Positions 25,444 to 33,459 of a stretch of 33,459 nucleotides of DNA are shown here, in pieces; position 1 is the first letter of the stretch; each line of letters starts with the position of its first letter. The notes beneath the pieces were generated by a model, which was not told where the DNA came from, did no database searches, and saw nothing but the letters and a program-made list of their open reading frames with translations. Made by a program: the position numbers and the translations under genes. The stretch lies in NCBI GenBank assembly GCA_018648265.1, contig JABGRN010000066.1, positions 1 to 33,459 on the forward strand, written 5' to 3'. The stretch is from Prolixibacteraceae bacterium. Lineage in GTDB: Bacteria > Bacteroidota > Bacteroidia > Bacteroidales > Prolixibacteraceae.

Positions 25444-26781
25444 ATGAAGGTATTAATTCTAACTGTAATAATACTAATTACAGCAATAACAATTTTCGCA
25501 TCGAATTCCGAAAATCGTAAACCAAACATCGTTTTATTAATGGCCGACGATATGGGTTACGAATGTCTAAGCTCAAACGGAAGTTTGTCTCACGACACTC
25601 CATTTCTAGATGAACTTGGTGAAAAAGGAATCAAATTTAATTACGCCATTTCGCAACCGCTTTGCACGCCGTCGCGAGTAAAAATAATGACAGGTAAATA
25701 CAACTACCGTAATTATAAAGCCTTCGGTTATCTCGATAAAAATGAAAAAACATTTGGGAACCTGTTAAAAGATGCGGGTTACGAAACTTGTGTTGTAGGA
25801 AAATGGCAACTAAATGGAGTAAATACAAATTTCGAATCAACTGAAAAAGAACTTTTAAAACGACCGCAACATTTTGGTTTCGACGAGTATTGTTTATGGA
25901 ATTTTATGGGTGAATCCGGGTATCGTTTTGCCAACCCAAAACTTTATCAAAATGGAAAAGAATTAAAAGGTCTGGAAAATAAATACGGTCCGGATGTAGT
26001 AAGTGATTACGCAATCGATTTTATGGAAAGAAATAAAGACAAACCCTTTTTCTTGTACTACCCCATGATTTTAACACATTCGCCGTTCGTTCCAACGCCA
26101 GATTCAAAAGAGTGGAAAAACAAAAAACTACGCCATAAAAATGAAGACCGCTTTTTTAAAGATATGGTTGAATACACCGATAAAATAGTTCAAAAATTAG
26201 TCGCCAAAATTGAGGAATTGGGACTTTCAGAAAACACCATTTTTATATTTACTGCCGACAACGGTACGCATTACAAATTAACAACACAAACTGTAAATGG
26301 CCCTTTTAAAGGTGGGAAAGGAACCATGCCCAATGCAGGATCGCACGTGCCAATGGTGGTTTATAATCCATCGAAAATTAAAAATGGTTTTGATTACAAC
26401 GAATTATTTGAATTCAGCGATTTCCTGCCAACTTTTGCCGAAGCTGCCGGAATAAAAACTCCCGATGGAATTGATGGTAAAAGTTTTTATCCTCTCTTTT
26501 CCGGTCAAAAACAAGAAGCCCGCGAGACAGTTTTTGTACATTACGACCCGCTAAAAAAAGGAGGAAATGAACGTTGGTACGGAAGATTTGTTCGAAACAA
26601 AACTTACAAGCTTTATAACGATGGGCGGTTTTACAATGTGAGTCAGGATTCACGAGAACAAAATCCAATATCAAAAGAAAAACTGATGACAAAAGAAAAC
26701 CACTTGTGGGAAATATTTCAGGCTGAACTGGAAACAGCACCACCCTACTATTTTAAACAGCGAGATGAGTATGATGAGTAA
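25444..26781 (+). CDS. Family S1 sulfatase (CTPSR active site, GKWQ variant)
   Basis: A 445-aa sulfatase with a signal peptide (about 1-20, ending ITIFAS). The metal residues D35-D36 lie in MADDMG. The active-site cysteine is Cys74 in CTPSR, followed by VKIMTG. The usual GKWH is GKWQLNG here, with Gln122 replacing His; some S1 sulfatase subfamilies seem to carry this natural variant. HSPFVPTP, FTADNGTH and GPFKGGKGTM supply the other metal and substrate positions. The gene overlaps the next one by 17 bases, which points to translational coupling with the amidohydrolase. Confidence 0.93.
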   Translation: MKVLILTVIILITAITIFASNSENRKPNIVLLMADDMGYECLSSNGSLSHDTPFLDELGEKGIKFNYAISQPLCTPSRVKIMTGKYNYRNYKAFGYLDKNEKTFGNLLKDAGYETCVVGKWQLNGVNTNFESTEKELLKRPQHFGFDEYCLWNFMGESGYRFANPKLYQNGKELKGLENKYGPDVVSDYAIDFMERNKDKPFFLYYPMILTHSPFVPTPDSKEWKNKKLRHKNEDRFFKDMVEYTDKIVQKLVAKIEELGLSENTIFIFTADNGTHYKLTTQTVNGPFKGGKGTMPNAGSHVPMVVYNPSKIKNGFDYNELFEFSDFLPTFAEAAGIKTPDGIDGKSFYPLFSGQKQEARETVFVHYDPLKKGGNERWYGRFVRNKTYKLYNDGRFYNVSQDSREQNPISKEKLMTKENHLWEIFQAELETAPPYYFKQRDEYDE

Positions 26782-27769
26782 TTCAAATAAAATATCCAGA
26801 AGGGAATTTAACTCAAAGTTGGGTAAAATTGGAGCTGGACTGATTGCAGCAAGCGTACTTCCTTCATTCGGAACTCTTGCACAAAACAATCCGCATGAAG
26901 GAAAATTTATTGATGTTCATCACCATTTGGGAAGCGATTTAATGACCGACTCTGCCAACTTCACATTCGACCCAATTATAAAATGGATGAACAAAAACAG
27001 TGTTTCGCAAACCGTTTTGCTTTCACCCATTCAATATCCCGAAACGTATTATCCAACCAGAGCCGGAAATATTATCAGAAATGATGAATTGCTTGAAAAA
27101 TTTCAGGAAACAAACGGACGGCTTTTGCCATTTTGTTTAGTTCATTACGATGCATTTTCGACTACCAAAGAAATTGTAAAAGTTTTAAAGCGGTTTAAGA
27201 AAAAAGGAGTAATCGGCTTTGGTGAATTAAAACCTCGGGATACTTCCGGAAACTCGGGAAATATACCATTGGATGATCCACGAATGAAACGAATTTATGC
27301 CGCTTGTGCAGAAGTAGATTTCCCGGTTTTATTTCATATCGACAACAAACATGCAGTTGATATACCCGGATTACCCGCCATGGAAAAAGTTTTAAAAGAA
27401 TTCCCCAATGTGAATTTTATCGGCCATGCAAACGGTTGGTGGAATTCCATAACCAGCGACGTAAAAGAGCTAAAAGGATATCCAAAAGGTAAAATTTCTC
27501 CCGGCGGGGCAGCAGTCAAACTGCTCGAAAATTATCCAAATATGTATGCCGATTTATCAGCTAACAGCGGATTAAATGCAATTACCAGAGATCCCGAATT
27601 CGGCACGAAATTTTTAGTCGATTTCTCTGATAAACTTATGTTTGGAACCGATGCAATCGGTGGAACTGGTCGTGAATCTCATTTCGATTTTTATAACAAA
27701 ATTGATTTACCGGAAGAGGTAAAAGACAAAATCTTTAGAAATAATACACGCAAACTGCTTAAAATTTAA
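26765..27769 (+). CDS. Tat-exported amidohydrolase (Amidohydro_2 family)
   Basis: A 334-aa metal-dependent hydrolase. A twin-arginine signal, ISRREFNSKLGKIGAGLIAAS, spans about 10-30 and is followed by a cleavage-like region near 40, so it is probably folded with its metal before export. Metal and catalytic positions of the TIM barrel are H52 and H54 (DVHHH), E154 (GFGELKP), H191 (FHIDN), H221 (GHANGWW) and D296 (FGTDA). Starts at 26765, 26771 and 26774 are all possible; all overlap the end of the preceding sulfatase. The substrate is unknown. Such amidohydrolases recur in sulfatase-rich Bacteroidota loci, where a lactone or ester bond is as plausible as an amide. Confidence 0.88.
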   Translation: MSMMSNSNKISRREFNSKLGKIGAGLIAASVLPSFGTLAQNNPHEGKFIDVHHHLGSDLMTDSANFTFDPIIKWMNKNSVSQTVLLSPIQYPETYYPTRAGNIIRNDELLEKFQETNGRLLPFCLVHYDAFSTTKEIVKVLKRFKKKGVIGFGELKPRDTSGNSGNIPLDDPRMKRIYAACAEVDFPVLFHIDNKHAVDIPGLPAMEKVLKEFPNVNFIGHANGWWNSITSDVKELKGYPKGKISPGGAAVKLLENYPNMYADLSANSGLNAITRDPEFGTKFLVDFSDKLMFGTDAIGGTGRESHFDFYNKIDLPEEVKDKIFRNNTRKLLKI

Positions 27770-27779
27770 ACTTACTAAA

Positions 27780-28742
27780 ATGAAAAATATATACTTCTTT
27801 TTAGGATTTATTTCTTTATTGATTTCCATAACAAGTCCGGCTCAGGACAAAAAGAAAAGTGAAGCTTTAATTCCAGAAGGATTTGAAGTTATCAAAGATG
27901 TATTTTACGCCGGAAATACAAACCAAGCACAAACTTTAGATGTTCTTATTCCAGAAAATAAAAAAACAGGGAAACTCCCAGCTCTCGTATTTATCCATGG
28001 AGGAGGTTGGAAAGGTGGTCGAAAAGAACAAGCTTTTAAAACACTCACGCCCTTTTTGAAAAGTGGCAAATATGTTGGATTTTCAATAGATTACCGGCTG
28101 AGTGATGAAGCAAAATGGCCGGCACAAATTCACGATTGTAAAGCAGCCATTCGATGGATTAAAGCAAATGCCGATAAATACGGAATAGACAAAAATAAAA
28201 TTGGCGTTTGGGGTACTTCGGCAGGCGGCCATCTAGTGGCAATGCTGGCTTTAACTTCAGAATCGGGTGAATTTGAAGGAGATATTGGAAACTGTTTAAA
28301 TGAAAATGGAAAAATTAATTGTGCGATAGATGGATATGGACCAGCTGATTTTTTGGCAATGGATGATCGACCGGGTGCTTTTGTTCACAATGAAATAAGT
28401 TCGCCGGAATCCAGATTAATTGGTGCGCCAATTCAGGAAGATAAGGAAAAAGCACTAAATGCATCTCCGGTTTCGTGGGTATCAAAAAATTGCAAACCCA
28501 TGCTTGTTTATCACGGAACCGATGATGATAAAGTAATAGTCGAGCAGTCAGACAAACTTTATTCAATGCTTAAAAAAGCCGAGGCAAGTGATATATTTTA
28601 TATCAAAATCGAGGGAGGAAGTCATGGAGTCCGGCATTCAATCCTTTCAAAAAGAATGGCACTTTTTTTTCAAAAATACCTTTATAATAAAAATTCAAAT
28701 AAAATAAATGAAGCGGAGCTGAATAATGAACCGCGTCGCTAA
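27780..28742 (+). CDS. Secreted alpha/beta-hydrolase, BD-FAE-like carbohydrate esterase
   Basis: A 320-aa exported esterase. The signal peptide covers about residues 1-21 (LISITSPAQ). The oxyanion loop HGGGW is at 73-77, the nucleophile Ser147 is in GTSAGG, the acid is probably Asp249 in HGTDDDKV, and the catalytic His282 is in GGSHGV. The layout matches the BD-FAE/lipase-like group, which removes acetyl or other acyl groups from polysaccharides. It is 10 bases downstream of the amidohydrolase and 18 bases upstream of the fourth sulfatase, so it is co-transcribed. Likely role: deacylating the sulfated glycan (inference). Confidence 0.88.
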   Translation: MKNIYFFLGFISLLISITSPAQDKKKSEALIPEGFEVIKDVFYAGNTNQAQTLDVLIPENKKTGKLPALVFIHGGGWKGGRKEQAFKTLTPFLKSGKYVGFSIDYRLSDEAKWPAQIHDCKAAIRWIKANADKYGIDKNKIGVWGTSAGGHLVAMLALTSESGEFEGDIGNCLNENGKINCAIDGYGPADFLAMDDRPGAFVHNEISSPESRLIGAPIQEDKEKALNASPVSWVSKNCKPMLVYHGTDDDKVIVEQSDKLYSMLKKAEASDIFYIKIEGGSHGVRHSILSKRMALFFQKYLYNKNSNKINEAELNNEPRR

Positions 28743-28760
28743 ACTTTAAATTTAATTATA

Positions 28761-30326
28761 ATGAAAATCAAAAATCTAATACCAACTATTCTACTTTTAG
28801 CAATTCTCGGATTTGGATGTGAAAAGGAACAAGTTAAACAACCTAATGTTTTATTCATTTCCATAGATGATCTAAACGATTGGGAAGGTGCTATGGGAGG
28901 AAACCCACAAGCTATAACACCAAATCTAGATCGCTTGTTTGACCAAGGTCTTTTATTCACCAATGCTCACTGTTCACAGGCAGTTTGTACCGCATCTCGA
29001 AATTCGTTGTTAAGTGGAATTCATCCTTCCACTTCTGGTTGGTACAGTTCAACCGGAGCCATGAAAAGGACTTACGATGAGGTGATGGCTGAACACGCAA
29101 TGTTGCCTCAGTATTTTAAAGACAATGGTTACAAAACAATGGCTGTTGGTAAAATTTTTCATGCCGGAGTGACGGATTATAAAGACCGCATCGACGATTT
29201 CTGGGACGAATATGCACCCGACTACAAAGTCCCAAAAGATTTAAAAGACCGTGGCGATGGTTACGGTGGAACAAAATTCTACCCCTTTCCAAAAGACCAC
29301 AGTCAGATTATTACGCACTACGGACAAGATTTTAACAGTGGACAGTCCTTGTGTTACGGAGCACTGGACCGCGAAGACATGCCAGGCGGAAAAATGTTCG
29401 ATGAACTGATTTCGGAATGGGCCGTTGATAAGTTAAACGAAGAACACGAAAAACCATTTTTTATGGCTGTTGGTTTTGTTCGCCCACACGTTCCTTATAC
29501 CGCTCCAAAAGAGTATTTCGATTTATATAATCTTGATGATATTAAAATTCCAGAATTTCCAGAGGATGAAATGTCAGACATTCCAAACATGGGAAAATCG
29601 ATTGCTTATGGAACCATAAAAACTGGTGATCATTATGCAGTTGTTAACTTGAGTGATACTTACTGGAAAGAGCTGGTTTACGGATATCTTGCCTGCGTTT
29701 CGTTTGTTGACGACCAGGCAGGGAAAGTAATTGATGCATTGGAAAACAGTAAATATGCCGATAACACAATTGTAGTTTTGTGGTCGGATCACGGTCAGCA
29801 TTTAGGCGAGAAAAAACACTGGCGTAAACAGGCTTTGTGGGAAGAATCGACAAAAGTGCCGCTTTATTTTAAAATGCCCGGGCAAAAAACACAAGGTTTA
29901 AAAACCAAAGAGGCAGTTAGCCTTTTAGATATTTATCCAACGCTGGTTGACTTATGTAATCTCCCCGACGCCCCAAAATTGGAAGGCAATAGTTTGGCTC
30001 CATTAATCCAAAACCCTGAAATGGAATGGAATAAACCTGTATTGAACTCTTGGTATTATGGAAACTACGCAATTAGAAGCAATGACTGGAGGTACATTCA
30101 GTACCGCGATGGCAGCGAGGAATTATACAATCATCAAAACGATCCGGGCGAACACATCAATCTGGCAAGTGATCCTCAATATGCTGAAATTATTGCCGAA
30201 CATAAAAAATGGCTTCCAGAAACAAATGCGCTGCCAGCCGGCATTACTGAATGGACAGGGGACAGATTGGATAATAGAATAAAAGAATGGGCTGCTAATG
30301 ATTCCATTCCGGTTTGGTTAAGGTAA
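28761..30326 (+). CDS. Family S1 iduronate-2-sulfatase-like sulfatase (CTASR active site)
   Basis: A 521-aa lipoprotein with signal peptide and lipobox GFGC (Cys20). The metal residues D36-D37 lie in ISIDDLNDW. The active-site cysteine is Cys76 in CTASR, followed by NSLLSG; Ala replaces the usual Pro, a variation allowed in the formylglycine signature. K131 and H134 occur in VGKIFHAG, a spacing typical of the iduronate-2-sulfatase-like branch. VGFVRPHVPYTAP and LWSDHGQHLGEKKHW complete the active site. The type suggests 2-O-sulfated uronic acid or a related sugar as substrate, which agrees with the kduI/kduD genes, but the fold covers other specificities. Confidence 0.93.
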   Translation: MKIKNLIPTILLLAILGFGCEKEQVKQPNVLFISIDDLNDWEGAMGGNPQAITPNLDRLFDQGLLFTNAHCSQAVCTASRNSLLSGIHPSTSGWYSSTGAMKRTYDEVMAEHAMLPQYFKDNGYKTMAVGKIFHAGVTDYKDRIDDFWDEYAPDYKVPKDLKDRGDGYGGTKFYPFPKDHSQIITHYGQDFNSGQSLCYGALDREDMPGGKMFDELISEWAVDKLNEEHEKPFFMAVGFVRPHVPYTAPKEYFDLYNLDDIKIPEFPEDEMSDIPNMGKSIAYGTIKTGDHYAVVNLSDTYWKELVYGYLACVSFVDDQAGKVIDALENSKYADNTIVVLWSDHGQHLGEKKHWRKQALWEESTKVPLYFKMPGQKTQGLKTKEAVSLLDIYPTLVDLCNLPDAPKLEGNSLAPLIQNPEMEWNKPVLNSWYYGNYAIRSNDWRYIQYRDGSEELYNHQNDPGEHINLASDPQYAEIIAEHKKWLPETNALPAGITEWTGDRLDNRIKEWAANDSIPVWLR

Positions 30327-30393
30327 TAGACTTACCTGACCTCCCCAAAGGGGAACAAAAACATTTATATATAAAATTTTAAATAAAAATATT

Positions 30394-31869
30394 ATGAAAT
30401 CATTATTCACAAAACTGAGCATATTAATTTTGGGGGTTTCAACACTATCTGCTTGTCAAACTACAGAAGTAGATGGACCTTATTTTGGAACTGGAATTAA
30501 AATAGGAGAAGTAACGCAAACAGAAGCTATTGTTTGGGTGCGACTAACAAAAACTGCAGTTCGGGTTGGAAACGATGCGCCAATGCCTGATGTAAAATAC
30601 AAAGATCCAAAAACAGGAGAAATGGTAGAACGAAAAGGCCGCCCTAATGTAACTCCGGTAGTTACTTATCCCGAGGGTTATGATGTAAATAACATTCAGG
30701 GTGCAACACCCGGAAGTGAAGGAAAAGCCAGATTGAAATACAAAATAAAGGACGCCACTGAATGGAATGAAATGGATTGGCAAACCGTAAACCCGGGAGC
30801 AGCCTTTACAACACAATTCGAATTATCTAATCTTTCAGCAGGAAAAGAATATGATCTGGCTGTTGAAGCAAGCCCACTGGAAAGTAAAAAAATAAGTGCC
30901 AAAATTGAAGGGAAATTTAAAACGGCAACTGCTGTTGATGTTCCTTCGAATGTAAATTTTATTGTAACCACAGGAACTTCTTATGGAGACGTTGACAGTG
31001 AAACGGGGTATAAAATCTATCCAAGTTCAATAAAATTAGACCCAGAATTTTTTGTACACACCGGCGATATTGTTTATTACGATGGAATGGGAAAAACTGC
31101 AGATTTAGCACGCTGGCACTGGGACAGAATGTACAGTTATCAGAATAACATCGACTACCATCGCCTGGTCACAAGTTACTTTATAAAAGACGACCATGAA
31201 ACATGGATGAACGATGCATACCCAGGAATGGAAACTAAATTTATGGGTGAATTTACCTACGAACAAGGCACTCAAATTTTTCTGGATGAAGTACCAATGA
31301 GAGAAAAAACCTACCGAACAGTTCGCTGGGGAAAAGATTTACAAATTTGGATGGTTGAAGGCCGCGACTACCGGAGTAAAAATACAGATCCCGATGGCCC
31401 GGAAAAAACAATCTGGGGAAAAGAACAAATGGAGTGGTTTAAGTCTACAGTTCTAGCTTCCGATGCCACATTCAAAGTATTAATCAGTCCAACTCCTATT
31501 GTTGGACCCGACCGCGGAAATAAAAAGGACAACCACGCCAATATTGGTTTTCAATATGAAGGCGATTTGGTTAGAAAATTTATTAGCGAGCAAAAAAATA
31601 TGGTGACAGTTTGTGGCGACCGGCACTGGCAATATATATCGAAAGATGCAGAAACTGGTCTGACTGAATTTAGTTGCGGCCCCGGTGGAAACGACCACGC
31701 TGGTGGTTGGAGTCAGGAAGATTTCTATCCGGAACATGTTTATCTAAATGTTGTTGGAGGTTTCCTCGAAGGATCTGTTTCTCAAATAGACGGAAAACCA
31801 ACTTTAGTTTTCAAACATTATACTCCAGATGGTGAATTATTAAACGAGCATGTAGTAGATTCAGAATAA
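30394..31869 (+). CDS. PhoD-like metallophosphoesterase lipoprotein
   Basis: A 491-aa lipoprotein (lipobox LSAC, Cys21) with an N-terminal fibronectin-like PhoD_N region (about 30-178: EAIVWVRL, LSAGKEYDLAVEAS) and a calcineurin-like phosphoesterase domain. Metal motifs are FFVHTGDIVYYD (D225), KDDHETW (D267, H268), EGRDYRS (about 323-328) and VCGDRHWQ (H411). The first metal motif is replaced by TTGTSYGD near 192-199. Homologues are alkaline phosphatases or phospholipase D-like phosphodiesterases. In this sulfatase operon it might remove phosphate, or conceivably sulfate, from the glycan (inference). A 67-base gap with a short CCCC/GGGG hairpin separates it from the sulfatase upstream. Confidence 0.87.
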   Translation: MKSLFTKLSILILGVSTLSACQTTEVDGPYFGTGIKIGEVTQTEAIVWVRLTKTAVRVGNDAPMPDVKYKDPKTGEMVERKGRPNVTPVVTYPEGYDVNNIQGATPGSEGKARLKYKIKDATEWNEMDWQTVNPGAAFTTQFELSNLSAGKEYDLAVEASPLESKKISAKIEGKFKTATAVDVPSNVNFIVTTGTSYGDVDSETGYKIYPSSIKLDPEFFVHTGDIVYYDGMGKTADLARWHWDRMYSYQNNIDYHRLVTSYFIKDDHETWMNDAYPGMETKFMGEFTYEQGTQIFLDEVPMREKTYRTVRWGKDLQIWMVEGRDYRSKNTDPDGPEKTIWGKEQMEWFKSTVLASDATFKVLISPTPIVGPDRGNKKDNHANIGFQYEGDLVRKFISEQKNMVTVCGDRHWQYISKDAETGLTEFSCGPGGNDHAGGWSQEDFYPEHVYLNVVGGFLEGSVSQIDGKPTLVFKHYTPDGELLNEHVVDSE

Positions 31870-31894
31870 GGCAAAAAAAATAAGATTTAAATTC

Positions 31895-33331
31895 ATGAAC
31901 ATTAAACTTTTTCTTATAATTATTTTGTCTGGTATTGTACTAATTTCCTGGGCACAAAAAAGTGAGGAGGAAAGTTACCAGCTCGTTCCATTTGGAGAAG
32001 GAGGACAGCATAAAATGACTTACGACCGCCGAATGAGACCACAAGCTGTGGTTATGGACGACGAGATTCACCTTGTTTATAATGGTGGTGCACCGGCTGA
32101 TGCCAAAGAACGAACAAAGACTATGAGGTTTGCCACGTCATACAATTTGAAAACAGGTAGTTTTTCTGAGAATATTGAGTTGCCTGGTAAGATAAGCAGA
32201 GACCACCATTATGGACCTATTATTTGGGCAGATAATAACGATTTTTTACATGTTCTCTCAGGGTGTCATCTAACTCCGGGAACGCATGTAATTTCTAAAA
32301 TACAAGCTAGCACCGATGGTTGGGAAATTGCCCCACAAATTGCTTCTTCCATGTCGTACCCTTCGGTATCACAAATTTTCGATAATCAGCAATTAATGTA
32401 TTATCGCACGGGCGAGCACAGAAGTTCATGGACGTATAGTTTAAGCTCAGATAATGGAAATACTTGGCAAACACCAGAAAACTCTGTGGTAGATTTAAAC
32501 AATAAAGGGGAATTAGTTGATTTGCCCCATAAAGATTTAGATGAGGCCTCTTCCTACCAAACTTATTTACCAAGTAACGACGGGAAATCGATTCATGTTG
32601 CTTTTATGTATTATGACGACAACAAAGGGCATCTCGCCGAAAAATCTTACAATCCGCTCTATAAAAAGAGTGTAGGCACATTAAAAACGAATCTGTATTA
32701 TGCTAAAGTAAATTTGGAGACAAGCAGAGTAACGAATTTTGAGGGTATGGAAATGGAAACTCCAATTGTACTTGAGACCGCAAATGCAAAATTTAAAATT
32801 TGGGATACCAACTGGCGCGGTGCAGGCGTACCACCGGATATTATTGTTGACAAGAATGACAACCCGGCTTTTTTACATGTTCTTACAGAAGAGATATTTG
32901 AAAAGTTGAACTACTATTATATTAGGCGTGCAAACGACAAATGGGAACAAACTGTAATTGCACCTTCTTGTCATAAATGGAACAGCAGTCACCTGGCGAT
33001 TGATGATGCAGGAGTATTACATGCCTATTTGTTAATGGATGATGGGTATTTCGAATCGAGTGGAAAAGGCGTAATGAACAACCATGGCGGAGGCACACGA
33101 ATTGAAGAATGGATTTCGAGCGATGATGGAAATACATGGGAAATGAAAAATACACTTCTCAAAGCAGAAGGAGAATACGAAGGTTGGCGTTTTAATAATG
33201 TGCAGCCAATAAAAAACAAAGAAGGAAAGATTAAAGAAGGCATGTGGTTGTTTTATGGGTGGAAACAGAAAGATGGAGAAGCTCCGCAAGCCAAGGCATT
33301 TCTTCTAATTAGCAGTGATGCTAAAAAATAA
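31895..33331 (+). CDS. BNR-4 repeat beta-propeller protein, candidate polysaccharide lyase
   Basis: A 478-aa exported protein (signal peptide about 1-20, SWAQ). It matches the BNR_4 repeat type: RRMRPQAVVMDDEIHLVYNGG, SRDHHYGPIIWADNNDFLHV, and Asp-box-like SSDNGNTW (184-191) and SSDDGNTW (408-415), with strands spaced as in a seven-bladed propeller. Conserved-looking polar residues include H104-H105, H125, Y170-R171 and H175. The ulvan lyase families PL24 and PL25 are propellers that use His, Tyr and Arg, and many uncharacterised BNR_4 proteins are related to them. As no other lyase is present it is the best candidate for making the unsaturated uronate consumed by KduI/KduD. A sialidase-like hydrolase or a binding protein are alternatives. 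Confidence 0.8.
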   Translation: MNIKLFLIIILSGIVLISWAQKSEEESYQLVPFGEGGQHKMTYDRRMRPQAVVMDDEIHLVYNGGAPADAKERTKTMRFATSYNLKTGSFSENIELPGKISRDHHYGPIIWADNNDFLHVLSGCHLTPGTHVISKIQASTDGWEIAPQIASSMSYPSVSQIFDNQQLMYYRTGEHRSSWTYSLSSDNGNTWQTPENSVVDLNNKGELVDLPHKDLDEASSYQTYLPSNDGKSIHVAFMYYDDNKGHLAEKSYNPLYKKSVGTLKTNLYYAKVNLETSRVTNFEGMEMETPIVLETANAKFKIWDTNWRGAGVPPDIIVDKNDNPAFLHVLTEEIFEKLNYYYIRRANDKWEQTVIAPSCHKWNSSHLAIDDAGVLHAYLLMDDGYFESSGKGVMNNHGGGTRIEEWISSDDGNTWEMKNTLLKAEGEYEGWRFNNVQPIKNKEGKIKEGMWLFYGWKQKDGEAPQAKAFLLISSDAKK

Positions 33332-33332
33332 T

Positions 33333-33372
33333 GACAGGAAATTTATTATTTTCGATTTTGCTTCCTGTCTTT
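33333..33372 (+). terminator. Hairpin after the BNR-4 gene, possible terminator
   Basis: GACAGGAA (33333-33340) and TTCCTGTC (33362-33369) form an 8-bp stem with a 21-base loop right after the stop codon, followed by only three T. A second small hairpin, CCGAC-TAAA-GTCGG (33417-33430), lies 50 bases further on and is followed by an AT-rich stretch. Together they probably mark the end of the sulfatase operon. Confidence 0.5.
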
Positions 33373-33459
33373 GCGGATAACATCAAAGAATTATTTTAAT
33401 AAATTAACACTATTAACCGACTAAAGTCGGATTCTTAATTTATTATGTCTCAAATGCCC

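Noticed and set aside
3461-33331. Alginate or classical heparin/chondroitin PUL
   Set aside because: No recognised PL6, PL7, PL17, PL8, PL12, PL13, GH88 or GH105 gene is present, so naming these substrates is not justified.
1-33459. CRISPR arrays, tRNA, rRNA or transposase genes
   Set aside because: No regularly spaced identical repeats, no cloverleaf, no rRNA segments and no transposase motifs were seen on either strand.

Overview
The window comes from an AT-rich member of the Bacteroidota. It carries a SusC/SusD pair, many lipoproteins with Bacteroidota-type lipoboxes, promoters that fit the TTTG / TAnnTTTG consensus of that phylum, and a UpxY-like NusG paralogue. The many sulfatases suggest a marine or mucin/algal-polysaccharide degrader. 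Genus cannot be told from the sequence; a Marinilabiliales-type organism is a guess.

Layout. (1) 1-3443: ordinary flank with an AAA_14/DUF4143 ATPase, a solo NusG-like antiterminator and a membrane protein of unknown function, closed by a bidirectional terminator. (2) 3461-18987, all minus strand: half of a polysaccharide utilization locus (PUL). In transcription order it is kduI, susC, susD, terminator plus a 163-bp imperfect palindrome, two giant FG-GAP/ASPIC-UnbV lipoprotein-type paralogues, a KduD-type dehydrogenase and a DUF4861 lipoprotein. (3) 19184-21480: control centre. A LacI-family gene diverges from kduI across a perfect 14-bp operator-like palindrome, and converges with a membrane-anchored winged-helix regulator of ToxR-like layout. 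(4) 21481-22132: a complex leader region with two tiny ORFs, each followed by a hairpin, and a repeated operator-like motif. (5) 22133-33331, all plus strand: the second half of the PUL, with four S1 sulfatases, a Tat-exported amidohydrolase, an alpha/beta-hydrolase esterase, a PhoD-like phosphoesterase and a BNR-4 beta-propeller protein.

How it may work (inference): the esterase and four sulfatases strip acyl and sulfate groups from a sulfated uronic-acid polysaccharide. SusCD imports oligosaccharides. KduI and KduD turn 4,5-unsaturated uronate (the product of a polysaccharide lyase) into 2-keto-3-deoxygluconate. No recognised lyase, GH88/GH105 hydrolase or HTCS regulator is present. The BNR-4 propeller and the DUF4861 protein are therefore the best candidates for the missing lyase and unsaturated-uronide steps. 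An ulvan-like or glycosaminoglycan-like substrate fits, but is not proven.

Start codons were moved inward for several genes where a signal peptide or domain boundary showed that the longest ORF was over-extended.
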